Shown here: positions 1-7,781 of the stretch, piece by piece | Layout: every line of letters begins with the position of its first letter | Numbering within the stretch: the first letter of the stretch is position 1 | Assembly (NCBI RefSeq): GCF_016919385.1 | Contig: NZ_CP070351.1 | Coordinates: 3,286,001-3,350,000 of the forward strand | Length of the DNA: 64,000 bases | Direction of reading: 5' to 3' | Origin: Gordonia sp. PDNC005 | Lineage (GTDB): Bacteria; Actinomycetota; Actinomycetes; Mycobacteriales; Mycobacteriaceae | Translations under genes and position numbers: made by a program | The notes under the pieces: model-generated | Told to the model about the DNA's origin: nothing | The model's database searches: none | The model's input: the letters and a program-made list of their open reading frames with translations, nothing else

Positions 1-187
1 GAACGGCGCACATTTCACGTTCGCGGGCGGCTACGGCCGAGACGAGGCGTTCCAGCGCTTCTACGTCGAGTCGGCCGGTTCCGACGACACCTGGGCCGCC
101 TTCAAGACGCGCTTCCTCGACGTCGACGAAGCGACCTACCAGAACGAAGTCAGCAAGTGGCAGTCCGAGCAGGAGGAAGCCAAGTGA
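1..187 (+). CDS. ipdA: IpdA, CoA-transferase-family alpha subunit (C-terminal 61 residues)
   Basis: The gene is cut by the left window edge; 61 codons remain before a TGA at 185-187. The visible tail is hydrophilic and ends in a Glu/Lys-rich stretch. The call rests mainly on context: the stop overlaps the ipdB start by four bases (GTGA), as in the known ipdA-ipdB pairs. In characterised steroid degraders IpdAB is a CoA-transferase-fold enzyme that hydrolyses the last carbocycle (ring C) of the cholesterol nucleus as a CoA thioester. The fragment alone would not identify the gene; the adjacent ipdB and ipdC do. Confidence 0.8.
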   Translation, partial: NGAHFTFAGGYGRDEAFQRFYVESAGSDDTWAAFKTRFLDVDEATYQNEVSKWQSEQEEAK

Positions 188-969
188 GCACCCCTGACAA
201 CACCAACGCAGCCGGCACCGACACCGCCATCACTCGAGCCGAGTACTGCGTCGTGTCGTGTTCCGACATCTTCACCGGTGCAGGCGAGATCATGGCGTCG
301 CCCATGGCGCCGACTCCGCTGTTGGGCGCACGTCTGGCGCGCCTCACAACCGAGCAGGATCTGCTGATCACCGACGGTGAATCGCTGATCCTCGCCGACA
401 CCCCAGCCATCGGCAAAGTCGGTCCGATCGAGGGCTGGATGCCTTTCCGCAAGGTGTTCGACGTCGTCGCGTCGGGCCGCCGCCACGTGGTGATGGGCGC
501 CAACCAGATCGACCGGTTCGGCAACCAGAACCTGTCGGCGTTCGGCCCGCTGCAGCAGCCGACCCGTCAGATGTTCGGCGTCCGCGGCGCCCCCGGCAAC
601 ACGATCAACCACCCGACGAGCTACTGGGTGGCACGTCACTCGTCGCGTGTGTTCTCCGGTGACGTCGACATCGTGTCGGGTGTCGGCTTCGACAAGGTCG
701 ACGAGCGCAACCCCGCGTTCGACTCGCTGAACATCCATCGTGTCGTCACCAACCTCGGCGTGTTCGACTTCAACGGCCCGGGCCACACGATGCGTGCCCT
801 CTCGCTGCATCCCGGAGTGACGGCTGACGAAGTCGCCGAGAACACCGGCTTCCCGATCGCGGGGCTCGACAACGCACCCGTCACCGCGACCCCGAGCGAC
901 GAGCAGCTCCGGATCATCCGTGAGGTCCTCGACCCCAAGGGCGTCCGCAACCGCGAGGTGAAGTCGTGA
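184..969 (+). CDS. ipdB: IpdB, CoA-transferase-family beta subunit of HIP ring C hydrolase
   Basis: This 261-residue protein partners IpdA in opening ring C of the HIP-derived CoA thioester (COCHEA-CoA in the literature). The GTG at 184 was chosen because AGGAGG lies at 171-176 and the start overlaps the ipdA stop. An upstream in-frame GTG at 157 would lie inside ipdA and before this SD. The sequence has family I CoA-transferase beta features, including the segment MGANQIDRFGNQN around residue 107 and a Gly/Pro-rich stretch GAPGNTINHP. It overlaps ipdC by GTGA, so ipdA-ipdB-ipdC are translationally coupled. KstR2 controls these genes in relatives; any such site here would be upstream of the window. 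Confidence 0.9.
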   Translation: MSTPDNTNAAGTDTAITRAEYCVVSCSDIFTGAGEIMASPMAPTPLLGARLARLTTEQDLLITDGESLILADTPAIGKVGPIEGWMPFRKVFDVVASGRRHVVMGANQIDRFGNQNLSAFGPLQQPTRQMFGVRGAPGNTINHPTSYWVARHSSRVFSGDVDIVSGVGFDKVDERNPAFDSLNIHRVVTNLGVFDFNGPGHTMRALSLHPGVTADEVAENTGFPIAGLDNAPVTATPSDEQLRIIREVLDPKGVRNREVKS

Positions 970-2048
970 CGGCCGAAGGTTTGAACACCCGTTTCACCGA
1001 GCTGGTCGGCGTCAAGTACCCGATCGTGCAGACCGGCATGGGATGGGTCTCCGGTCCGTCTCTGACCGCGGCGACCGCCAACGCAGGCGGTCTCGGAATC
1101 CTCGCCTCGGCGACGATGACGTACGACGAACTCGAGTTCGCGATCAAGAAGACGAAGACGCTCACCGACAAGCCGTTCGGTGTCAACCTCCGCGCGGACG
1201 CCACCGACGCGAACGAGCGAGTCGACCTGATGATCCGCGAAGGCGTCAAAGTCGCGTCATTCGCACTCGCTCCGAAGAAGGAGCTGATCGCGAAGCTGAA
1301 GGATCACGGCCTCGCCGTGATCCCGTCGATCGGCGCCGCGAAGCACGCCGTCAAAGTCGCCTCATGGGGCGCGGACGCAGTCATCGTGCAGGGCGGCGAA
1401 GGCGGCGGCCACACCGGCCCCGTCGCGACCACCCTCCTGCTTCCGTCCGTGGTCGACGCCCTCGGCGGAGCAGGTGAGACGTCCATCCCCGTGGTCGCCG
1501 CAGGCGGATTCTTCGACGGACGTGGACTGGTCGCGGCCCTGTCGTACGGCGCCGAAGGCGTCGCGATGGGGACCCGTTTCCTCCTCACGTCCGACTCGGC
1601 CGTGCCCGACAGCGTGAAACAGGAATACCTGCAGCGCAACCTCAACGACACCGTCGTGTCGCTGAAGGTCGACGGCATGCCGCACCGCGTCCTGCGGACC
1701 GAACTCGTCAACGCACTCGAGAACGGATCACGCGCCAAGGCCCTCATCGCCGCCGCCCGCAACGCCAACGAGTTCAAGCAGATGACCGGCATGCGGTGGA
1801 CCACCATGCTCCGCGACGGCGCATCGATGAAGAAGTCAGGCGAACGCTCGTGGCAGCAGATCATCATGGCGGGCAACACCCCGATGCTTCTCAAGGCCGG
1901 CCTCGTCGACGGCAACACCGAAGCCGGAGTGCTCGCGTCGGGCCAAGTGGTGGGGATGATCTCCGATCTCCCGTCGTGTGACGATCTGATTCAGTCGATC
2001 ATGACTCAGGCTCATGCCCGTCTGGATGCGTTGGCGTCGTTGCGTTAG
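966..2048 (+). CDS. ipdC: IpdC, FMN-dependent nitronate-monooxygenase-family oxidoreductase
   Basis: This 360-residue TIM-barrel flavoprotein is of the nitronate monooxygenase/2-nitropropane dioxygenase family. FMN-binding features visible are VQTGMGWVSGP near residue 20, VQGGEGGGHTGPV near residue 140 and the phosphate-binding AAGGFFDGRGL followed by GVAMGTRFL. In steroid degraders the gene at this place after ipdAB is ipdC, needed for catabolism of the C/D-ring intermediate HIP; its exact redox step is less certain than those of FadD3 or IpdAB. GTG 966 overlaps the ipdB stop. A strong inverted repeat follows the stop and probably ends the transcript. Confidence 0.88.
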   Translation: MTAEGLNTRFTELVGVKYPIVQTGMGWVSGPSLTAATANAGGLGILASATMTYDELEFAIKKTKTLTDKPFGVNLRADATDANERVDLMIREGVKVASFALAPKKELIAKLKDHGLAVIPSIGAAKHAVKVASWGADAVIVQGGEGGGHTGPVATTLLLPSVVDALGGAGETSIPVVAAGGFFDGRGLVAALSYGAEGVAMGTRFLLTSDSAVPDSVKQEYLQRNLNDTVVSLKVDGMPHRVLRTELVNALENGSRAKALIAAARNANEFKQMTGMRWTTMLRDGASMKKSGERSWQQIIMAGNTPMLLKAGLVDGNTEAGVLASGQVVGMISDLPSCDDLIQSIMTQAHARLDALASLR

Positions 2049-2063
2049 TTCGTTTCATCGTCC

Positions 2064-2138
2064 GAACGGTGGGCGGTGGGATTCTCTCCCTCGGCAGTCC
2101 TCGCGGGCTCGTTGAGAGAATCCCACCGCCCACCGTTC
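2064..2138. terminator. 24-bp perfect inverted repeat between convergent ipdC and sigma gene
   Basis: The left arm is 2064-2087 and the right arm 2115-2138. They are exact reverse complements over 24 bases and enclose a 27-base loop. The placement between the ipdC stop (2048) and the stop of the convergent sigma gene (2243) suits a bidirectional terminator. The stem is longer than usual and no clear T-tract follows. The loop has a further complement downstream, recorded separately. Confidence 0.6.
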
Positions 2139-2189
2139 TCGTTGAGGCTGTCAGCGGAGTTTCATTTGTAGTTGTGAGGACTGCCGAGG
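2089..2189. repeat. 14-nt complement between hairpin loop (2089-2102) and 2176-2189
   Basis: CCTCGGCAGTCCTC at 2089-2102, inside the loop of the 24-bp hairpin, is the exact reverse complement of 2176-2189. In RNA the two pairings could form a pseudoknot-like or alternative fold. There is no coding gene here; the 2049-2242 gap holds only these repeats. Confidence 0.6.
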
Positions 2190-2242
2190 CGGAAGAATCT
2201 CCGACCCCGCACCCCGGACCAACAGCAGAACAGCAACAAATA

Positions 2243-3205
2243 TCAGCGCAACACTGACGGCAACCCGGCCAAGTCGAACAGAGACCGCTCGAAGAACGCA
2301 CCCACGTGAACGATCTCGCCGTCGACGAACGTGACGACATCCATCTGGAACGGCACCCACACGTCGCCGTCGCGCATGTACATGCCCGCCGCGGGCTGAC
2401 CGTTGCAGGTGGTCGGGACCATCTTGATGTCGCCGGGAGCGGCCGCGGGGCACTGGGTCGCGGTGAGCACACCGATCTCGGCGTTGCCCTGATACCAGCC
2501 GGGAAACGGCGGCATCTCCCAGACCGCGTCGGCGGCGAGGACTTTCACCACACCGTCGATGTCATGGTCCTCGAACGCGCGACAGAACTCGGCGAACACC
2601 GCACGCTCGCGGTCCGTGAGTTCCGCGGCGCGCCTGCCGTCGCGAGTCGCGCCGTCGCCCATCGTCTTACGCGCCCTGGCGAGTGCACTGTTCGCGGACG
2701 CGACGGTGATGTCGAGCATCCCCGCCGTCTCCGCCGCGCTGAAGGCGAGGACGTCACGAAGGATGAGCACTGCCCGCTGGCTGGCAGGCAGGTCCTGCAT
2801 CGCTGCGACCATGGCGAGCCCGATGCTCTCGCGCCGGGTCGCCGTATCGGCGGGGTCCCCGAGCGCGGCGTCGGGGAGCGGTTGCAGCCAGAGGCGCTCC
2901 TCATCGGCGACGACTGTCTCCCTCGGGTCAGATGCATCGGTTCCCAGGCCTGTGGGAAGCGGCCGTCGGGCGCGACCCTCCAATGCCGTGAGGCATGTGT
3001 TGGTGGCGATCCGGTAGAGCCAGGTCCGCACCGACGACCGACCTTCGAAGCGGTGGAACGCCTGCCATGCGCGGAGATAAACCTCCTGCAGCACGTCTTC
3101 GGCGTCGGATGCCGAGCCGAGCATGTGATAGCAGTGCGCCAGCAACTCGGCGCGAAACTCAGACGTCGCGGCATCGAACGTCGTGCCTTCTGCGCGTGTC
3201 GTCAT
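2243..3205 (-). CDS. ECF RNA polymerase sigma factor with C-terminal SnoaL-like domain (SigG/SigJ type)
   Basis: This 320-residue sigma factor directs RNA polymerase to stress-type promoters. Region 2 lies near residues 15-85 (AHCYHMLGSASDAEDVLQEV, then RTWLYRIATNTC) and region 4 near 130-190 (LPASQRAVLILRDVLAFSAAETA). A C-terminal NTF2-like/SnoaL domain follows from about residue 205 (FEDHDIDGVVKVL ... WEMPPFPGWYQG). In this sigma class the tail replaces a classical anti-sigma factor and modulates activity. ATG 3205 was chosen because AGGATGAGGAC precedes it; a longer open frame upstream lacks family similarity. The VOC gene lies 50 bp upstream on the same strand and is probably cotranscribed. 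It could be called SigG or SigJ; the subgroup is not settled by eye. Confidence 0.85.
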   Translation of the reverse strand: MTTRAEGTTFDAATSEFRAELLAHCYHMLGSASDAEDVLQEVYLRAWQAFHRFEGRSSVRTWLYRIATNTCLTALEGRARRPLPTGLGTDASDPRETVVADEERLWLQPLPDAALGDPADTATRRESIGLAMVAAMQDLPASQRAVLILRDVLAFSAAETAGMLDITVASANSALARARKTMGDGATRDGRRAAELTDRERAVFAEFCRAFEDHDIDGVVKVLAADAVWEMPPFPGWYQGNAEIGVLTATQCPAAAPGDIKMVPTTCNGQPAAGMYMRDGDVWVPFQMDVVTFVDGEIVHVGAFFERSLFDLAGLPSVLR

Positions 3206-3255
3206 GTCCTCATCCTCGCATCGTGTCGGCCGCCGGCGGCCGGTTTCCAGGCCGA

Positions 3256-3690
3256 TCAGCCCTGCTGGTCGGCGAACGCTTCGGGCCCGACTTCGGCTGC
3301 GGCCTGGTCCATCCACATGACCTCCCAGGTGTGACCGTCTAGGTCGTCGAACGCGCAGCCGTACATGAATCCGTGGTCTTCGGACCGACCGATGGTGGCG
3401 CCCGCAGCTTCGGCCTTGGCCTTGATGGCGTCGACCTCGTCGCGACTCTCGGCACTCAGTGCGACGAGGACACCGCTGGTGGAGGTGGCGTCGACGACGG
3501 CCTTGCCCGGCACGAACGTCTGGTAGAAGTCGCGGCGCAGAAGCATGGCGACGATGTTGTCACCGAGGACGAGTGCGGCCGCGTTGTCGTCGGAGAACCG
3601 ATCGTCGAAGGTGTAGCCCATCGACTCGAAGAAGGTGCGCGAGCGTGCGAGGTCGGCGACGGGCAGGTTCACGAAGATCATCTTGTGCAT
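3256..3690 (-). CDS. VOC-superfamily (glyoxalase/bleomycin-resistance-like) protein
   Basis: This 144-residue protein has paired beta-alpha-beta-beta-beta modules of the vicinal oxygen chelate fold, starting MHKMIFVNLPVADLARS and ending with GCAFDDLDGHTWEVMWMD. Such small VOC proteins bind a metal and act on, or sequester, small reactive molecules; the substrate is unknown. ATG 3690 is preceded by GGAGG. It lies just upstream of the ECF-SnoaL sigma gene on the same strand, so it may be an operon partner or target of that sigma factor. A CGGCATC/GATGCCG hairpin lies in its 5' leader. Confidence 0.8.
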   Translation of the reverse strand: MHKMIFVNLPVADLARSRTFFESMGYTFDDRFSDDNAAALVLGDNIVAMLLRRDFYQTFVPGKAVVDATSTSGVLVALSAESRDEVDAIKAKAEAAGATIGRSEDHGFMYGCAFDDLDGHTWEVMWMDQAAAEVGPEAFADQQG

Positions 3691-3708
3691 GGGAGCCTCC
3701 AAGGTCTG

Positions 3709-3728
3709 CGGCATCTGTTTTGATGCCG
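3709..3728 (-). promoter_or_regulatory. Hairpin in the 5' region of the VOC-sigma operon
   Basis: CGGCATC at 3709-3715 pairs with GATGCCG at 3722-3728 across a 6-base T-rich loop, ending about 18 bases before the VOC start codon. It may be an operator or an mRNA stem; only the sequence symmetry is seen. Confidence 0.35.
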
Positions 3729-3791
3729 TCACAGATATAGACCGTCGGAGTCGCCGGAACTGATCGGTCGTGGCGAAAGAATTTCCCGATT

Positions 3792-4334
3792 CTACGAAAT
3801 CCCCAGTTCACGGATGGTCGGCGCGTCGTCCGGGACGTTGATGACAACGATCGGATCGCCCGCTGCGATCGTCCCGCGGTGGACCACTCGAAGGTACGGA
3901 CCGAGCCGGTTCTCAGTGGCGAACCGCTTCACCCAGCCGTGCCCGTCGTCGCCCATACGTCGCGCGAAGGTCTGACACGGAATCCGCGGGCTCGTCACTT
4001 CGACGACGACGGTGTCGCCGATCCGCCACTGCTCGCCGACGCGGGCGGCGTTGACGTCGATGCCGACGGTGCGGAGGTTCTCCCCGAAGAATCCTGCGGG
4101 GATGTCACGGTCCAATTCGTCGGCCCAGAAGTCGGCGTCCTCCTGCGCGTACGCGTACAGGGCCTTGTCGGGCCCGCCGTGGTGCTTCCGGTCGGCCTGG
4201 ATGTCGGCGTACGCGCCGTAGTCGCCGATGCGGACAGACCCGTCGACCGGCCGCTTGTCGATCCCGGTGACCCCGACATGACCGGAGTCCGGCAGGAGTG
4301 CATGGACGACGCAGATGTCGGACACGTGAGGCAT
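3792..4334 (-). CDS. MOSC-domain protein (YiiM-like)
   Basis: This 180-residue protein consists of a single MOSC domain, the C-terminal domain of molybdenum cofactor sulfurases. Typical features are KHHGGPDKALYAY near residue 50, the segment FFGENL near residue 80, and the conserved cysteine in PRIPCQTFA near residue 117. Family members handle sulfur on the molybdenum cofactor or reduce N-hydroxylated bases (YiiM). No molybdenum enzyme gene is nearby, so the partner is unknown. ATG 4334 was chosen as the first codon of the conserved region; the longer open frame upstream is Arg-rich and unlike the family. Confidence 0.82.
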   Translation of the reverse strand: MPHVSDICVVHALLPDSGHVGVTGIDKRPVDGSVRIGDYGAYADIQADRKHHGGPDKALYAYAQEDADFWADELDRDIPAGFFGENLRTVGIDVNAARVGEQWRIGDTVVVEVTSPRIPCQTFARRMGDDGHGWVKRFATENRLGPYLRVVHRGTIAAGDPIVVINVPDDAPTIRELGIS

Positions 4335-4363
4335 GGCGTCATCGTACCGAGCGACTCCCACGG

Positions 4364-5368
4364 TCAGGTGGTGCCGCGAACGACGAGTTCCACGGGCAGG
4401 CGGATGTTGTTCACCGGCTGCCCGTCGACGGCTCCGACGAGCGATCGGCACGCTGTCGCGCCGATCTCGCGTGCCGGCGACCGCACGGTGGTGAGCGGGA
4501 CCGGCAGTTGGGCGACGATCGGGATGTCGTTGTATCCCACGAGTGCGAGGTCGTCGGGCAGCACGAGGCCGAGGTCGCGTGCCACGCCGAGGACTCCGAC
4601 GGCGATGACGTCGGAGACGGCGAAGATCGCGCGAGGCCGGTCAGGCGAGTCGAGCAGCAGCCGCGCCGCACGTACACCGCCGTCGACGTCGAGCGTCGAG
4701 TGCACCACACGGTCCGATCTCAGGGCGATACCGAGATCGCTGAGCGCCGATTCGAACCCGTGCACCCGGTCGAGCGCGGTGGTCGCGTGGCCGGGCCCCG
4801 CGATCACGGCGATGTCGCGGTGGCCGCGGTCGACGAGATGACGTGCGGCGAGCGCACCTCCGTCGACGTCGTCGGCCACCACGAACGGCAGATCCGATTC
4901 GCCGTGGCGTGTCACTGCGATCATCGGGATCGAGCCGACTGACAGTTCGTCGACGAAGGGTTGGGCGGGCGCGTGGAGGCCGCCGAGGAGCAGACCGTCA
5001 ACTTGGCGTCCGACGAGCAGTTCGATCGCGCGCCGCTGCGCCGCCGGTTCGTCGGGCGGGCTCGACAGCAGCACCGAGTAGCCGGCGAGAGCCGCGGCTT
5101 CTTCGATTCCCTGATATGTCGTTGCGACGACGCCGTCGGTGAGTCGGGTCATCACCACACCGAGGGTGTTCGTCTTTCGTGTGCGCAGGCTCGCCGCCCA
5201 CTGGTTCCGCTGGTATCCGAGTTCTTCGGCGACCTCGCGCACTCGACGCGCCGCGTCGGACCACCCGTCGGCGGGCTCGCTCTGGCGAAGGACACGGGAC
5301 ACCGTCGAGGTGTGCACACCCGCGATCCGCGCGATCTCTTTGAGCGTCGCGGCCCGTTCGTCGGCCAT
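4364..5368 (-). CDS. LacI-family transcriptional regulator
   Basis: This 334-residue repressor has an N-terminal helix-turn-helix (TLKEIARIAGVHTSTVSRVL, about residues 8-27) and a periplasmic-binding-protein-like effector domain. Examples of the latter are NTLGVVMTRLTDGVVATTYQGIEEAA and GYNDIPIVAQLPVPLTTV. ATG 5368 is preceded by GGGAG. It is divergent from the acyl-CoA dehydrogenase and CoA-transferase genes, and a near-perfect LacI-type operator (CGTTTGCGCAATCG) lies between. It is therefore the likely local regulator of the glutarate-type module. LacI proteins usually sense sugars, so control of an acid pathway would be less common. Confidence 0.88.
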   Translation of the reverse strand: MADERAATLKEIARIAGVHTSTVSRVLRQSEPADGWSDAARRVREVAEELGYQRNQWAASLRTRKTNTLGVVMTRLTDGVVATTYQGIEEAAALAGYSVLLSSPPDEPAAQRRAIELLVGRQVDGLLLGGLHAPAQPFVDELSVGSIPMIAVTRHGESDLPFVVADDVDGGALAARHLVDRGHRDIAVIAGPGHATTALDRVHGFESALSDLGIALRSDRVVHSTLDVDGGVRAARLLLDSPDRPRAIFAVSDVIAVGVLGVARDLGLVLPDDLALVGYNDIPIVAQLPVPLTTVRSPAREIGATACRSLVGAVDGQPVNNIRLPVELVVRGTT

Positions 5369-5431
5369 CGTCGACTCCCTCGCCTTGTGGTTGACCAATC
5401 GTCATCCACACCTTAGCGTGTCCTGTGCAAT

Positions 5432-5445
5432 CGTTTGCGCAATCG
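5432..5445. promoter_or_regulatory. Candidate LacI-family operator
   Basis: CGTTTGCGCAATCG is a 14-base near-palindrome with the core TTGCGCAA and the central CG typical of LacI-family sites; one base pair is mismatched. It lies between the divergent regulator (start 5368) and the acyl-CoA dehydrogenase (start 5467), 22 bases upstream of the latter. Confidence 0.55.
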
Positions 5446-5466
5446 TTCTCACTAGGAGTTTCGGCC

Positions 5467-6648
5467 ATGCCCCAGTCCATCGAATCGCTGTTCGCCATCG
5501 ACACCCTGATCGACGACGAAGAGCGTGCGATCCGCGACACCGTCCGCAAGTTCGGGGTCGATCGGCTGCGGCCGCACATCGCCGACTGGTTCGAAGAGGC
5601 TCGGTTGCCCGCACGTGAGCTCGCGCAGGAGCTTGGCGCACTCGGCGCACTCGGCATGCATCTCGACGGATACGGGTGTCCGGGTGCAAGCGCAACCGCT
5701 TACGGCCTCGCATGTCTTGAACTGGAGGCCGTCGACTCGGGCATCCGCAGCCTCGTCTCGGTGCAGGGCTCGCTCGCGATGTTCTCCATCCACCATTGGG
5801 GCAGCGAGGAGCAGAAGCTCGAATGGCTGCCCGGCATGGCGGCAGGCGAGAAGATCGGCTGCTTCGGCCTGACCGAACCCGACTTCGGCTCCAACCCCGC
5901 CGGAATGCGGACCAACGCACGCCGGGACGGCGACGACTGGGTTCTGAACGGCACCAAGATGTGGATCACCAACGGCTCCATCGCCGACGTCGCCGTAGTC
6001 TGGGCCCAGACCGATCTTGAAGTCGGTGCACGCGGCATCCGAGGGTTTGTGGTTCCGACGAACACCCCGGGGTTCTCCGCACCGGAGATCACCAAGAAGA
6101 TGTCCCTGCGGGCATCGGTCACATCCGAACTCGTGCTCGACGACGTGCGTCTGCCCGCAGCCGCGATGCTTCCGAAGGCCGAAGGCCTCCGCGGTCCGCT
6201 GACTGCACTCGGCGAGGCCCGATTCGGGATCATCTTCGGCGCGACCGGCGCAGCACGAGACTGCTTGGAAGTGGCGGTCGACTACGCCCGGAGTCGTGAG
6301 GTGTTCGACAAACCGCTCGCCGGCTACCAGCTCACCCAGGCGAAGATCGCGGACATGGCCCTTGAGGTCGGCAAGGCGAATCTCCTCGCCCTGCACCTCG
6401 GCCGGTTGAAGGACCGCGGAGAGGTCACCCCCGCGCAGGTCAGCACCGGCAAGCTCAACAACGTCCGGGAAGCCATCAAGATCGCCCGCCAGTGTCGGAC
6501 CATCCTCGGCGCCAACGGCATCACCCTGGAGTACCCGGTGATCCGCCATGCCAACAACCTGGAGTCGGTCCTCACGTACGAGGGCACATCCGAAGTGCAT
6601 CAGCTCACCATCGGTCAGGCACTGACCGGAGAGAGCGCATTCCGGTGA
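5467..6648 (+). CDS. gcdH: Glutaryl-CoA dehydrogenase-type acyl-CoA dehydrogenase
   Basis: This 393-residue flavoenzyme probably oxidises and decarboxylates glutaryl-CoA to crotonyl-CoA. Diagnostic features are Arg94 in SGIRSLVSVQGSL, the position that binds the distal carboxylate in glutaryl-CoA dehydrogenases. Others are GCFGLTEPDFGSNPAGM near 131-147 and the catalytic Glu372 in TYEGTSEVH. ATG 5467 has AGGAG eight bases upstream. The stop overlaps the next gene's GTG start, so the two are coupled. The neighbouring type III CoA-transferase would supply glutaryl-CoA from glutarate, matching gcdH-gcdG pairs in other bacteria and human SUGCT/GCDH. Function is inferred from motifs and pairing. 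Confidence 0.85.
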   Translation: MPQSIESLFAIDTLIDDEERAIRDTVRKFGVDRLRPHIADWFEEARLPARELAQELGALGALGMHLDGYGCPGASATAYGLACLELEAVDSGIRSLVSVQGSLAMFSIHHWGSEEQKLEWLPGMAAGEKIGCFGLTEPDFGSNPAGMRTNARRDGDDWVLNGTKMWITNGSIADVAVVWAQTDLEVGARGIRGFVVPTNTPGFSAPEITKKMSLRASVTSELVLDDVRLPAAAMLPKAEGLRGPLTALGEARFGIIFGATGAARDCLEVAVDYARSREVFDKPLAGYQLTQAKIADMALEVGKANLLALHLGRLKDRGEVTPAQVSTGKLNNVREAIKIARQCRTILGANGITLEYPVIRHANNLESVLTYEGTSEVHQLTIGQALTGESAFR

Positions 6649-7766
6649 CCCTCGCTCCGCCGGAGTCCGCACTCGGCGGGCTCGTCGTAGCCGACTTCGG
6701 TCGAGTCCTCGCCGGACCGTACGCGACGATGCTGCTCGCCGACCTGGGAGCCGAGGTGATCAAGGTCGAGCGGCCCGGCGTCGGCGACGACACCCGATCG
6801 TGGGGACCACCGTGGGTGGGCGACGAATCGTCGTACTTCCTGTCGGTCAATCGGAACAAGACCTCCGTCGCCCTCGACCTCAGAGACACCGCCGACCTGG
6901 GCCGCGCTCGTGAACTGGTGGCGCGCGCCGACGTCGTCGTCGAGAACTTCCTTCCCGGGACCATGGACCGCCTCGGCCTCGGCTACGACGACGTGGCGCA
7001 CACCAATCCGGGTGTCGTGTACTGCTCGGTGACCGGTTTCGGCGGAGAGAACAGCCTGCCGGGCTACGACCTGCTGATCCAGGCCGTCGGCGGTCTGATG
7101 AGCATCACCGGACCCGATCCGCAGACCCCGACCAAGGTGGGCGTTGCCATGGTCGACGTGATCACCGGATTGCACGCCACCGTCGGAATCCTGGCGGCAC
7201 TGCGGCACCGTGACCGGACGGGGCAGGGCCAGCGCGTTGAGGTGAACCTGCTGTCGTCGTTGCTGTCGGCACTTGTCAATCAGTCGTCGGGGTACGTGAC
7301 GGCGGGGGTTGTGCCGAGCGCGATGGGCAACAGTCATCCGAGCATCGCCCCGTACGCGGTCTTTCAGGCCGCCGATCGACCGTTTGTCCTCGCGGTCGGG
7401 AACGATCGACAGTTCGCGGCGCTCGTCGATGCATTCGACGGCCCCGAGCTCGCCGCCGATCCACGCTTCTCAACCAACGCTGCACGGGTGGCCAACCGTG
7501 ACGAACTATCACGCATCGTCGACGCCGCGCTCGCGCGTGACACCGCAGATCGCTGGTACGAAGTGCTGACCGAGCGCGGCGTGCCGTGCGGGCCGCTGAA
7601 CGACCTGGCGGACGCTTTTGCTCTCGCCGAGCGCCTGGGCCTCCATCCGGTCACGACGATCGACGACCCCGGACGTCCGGACTCGAGCCGGACCGTCTCC
7701 AATCCGATCCGACTGAGCCGCACCCCTCCGACGTACCGCACCGCCCCACCCCGTCTCGATTCCTGA
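6645..7766 (+). CDS. gcdG: Type III (CaiB/BaiF) CoA-transferase, probably succinyl-CoA:glutarate CoA-transferase
   Basis: This 373-residue CoA-transferase begins with VVADFGRVLAGPYATMLLADLGAEVIKVE, the usual family N-terminus. It carries the catalytic aspartate, Asp142, in the motif LPGYDLLIQAVGG. Type III enzymes form an aspartyl-CoA mixed anhydride. The GTG at 6645 overlaps the gcdH stop. Given the coupling to a glutaryl-CoA dehydrogenase, the acceptor is most likely glutarate and the donor succinyl-CoA. A different dicarboxylate, or formyl-CoA/oxalate chemistry, cannot be excluded from sequence alone. Confidence 0.8.
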   Translation: MTLAPPESALGGLVVADFGRVLAGPYATMLLADLGAEVIKVERPGVGDDTRSWGPPWVGDESSYFLSVNRNKTSVALDLRDTADLGRARELVARADVVVENFLPGTMDRLGLGYDDVAHTNPGVVYCSVTGFGGENSLPGYDLLIQAVGGLMSITGPDPQTPTKVGVAMVDVITGLHATVGILAALRHRDRTGQGQRVEVNLLSSLLSALVNQSSGYVTAGVVPSAMGNSHPSIAPYAVFQAADRPFVLAVGNDRQFAALVDAFDGPELAADPRFSTNAARVANRDELSRIVDAALARDTADRWYEVLTERGVPCGPLNDLADAFALAERLGLHPVTTIDDPGRPDSSRTVSNPIRLSRTPPTYRTAPPRLDS

Positions 7767-7781
7767 GCCCTTCTCCGTTCC

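Noticed and set aside
157..183. GTG 157 as the ipdB start
   Set aside because: It lies inside ipdA and upstream of the AGGAGG at 171-176; GTG 184 has correct spacing and overlaps the ipdA stop.
136..810. Long open frame antisense to ipdB
   Set aside because: In GC-rich DNA the frame opposite a real gene is often open. The product is Arg/Asp/Val-rich without family motifs, and ipdB has a clear SD and motifs. The same reasoning excludes similar antisense frames across the window.
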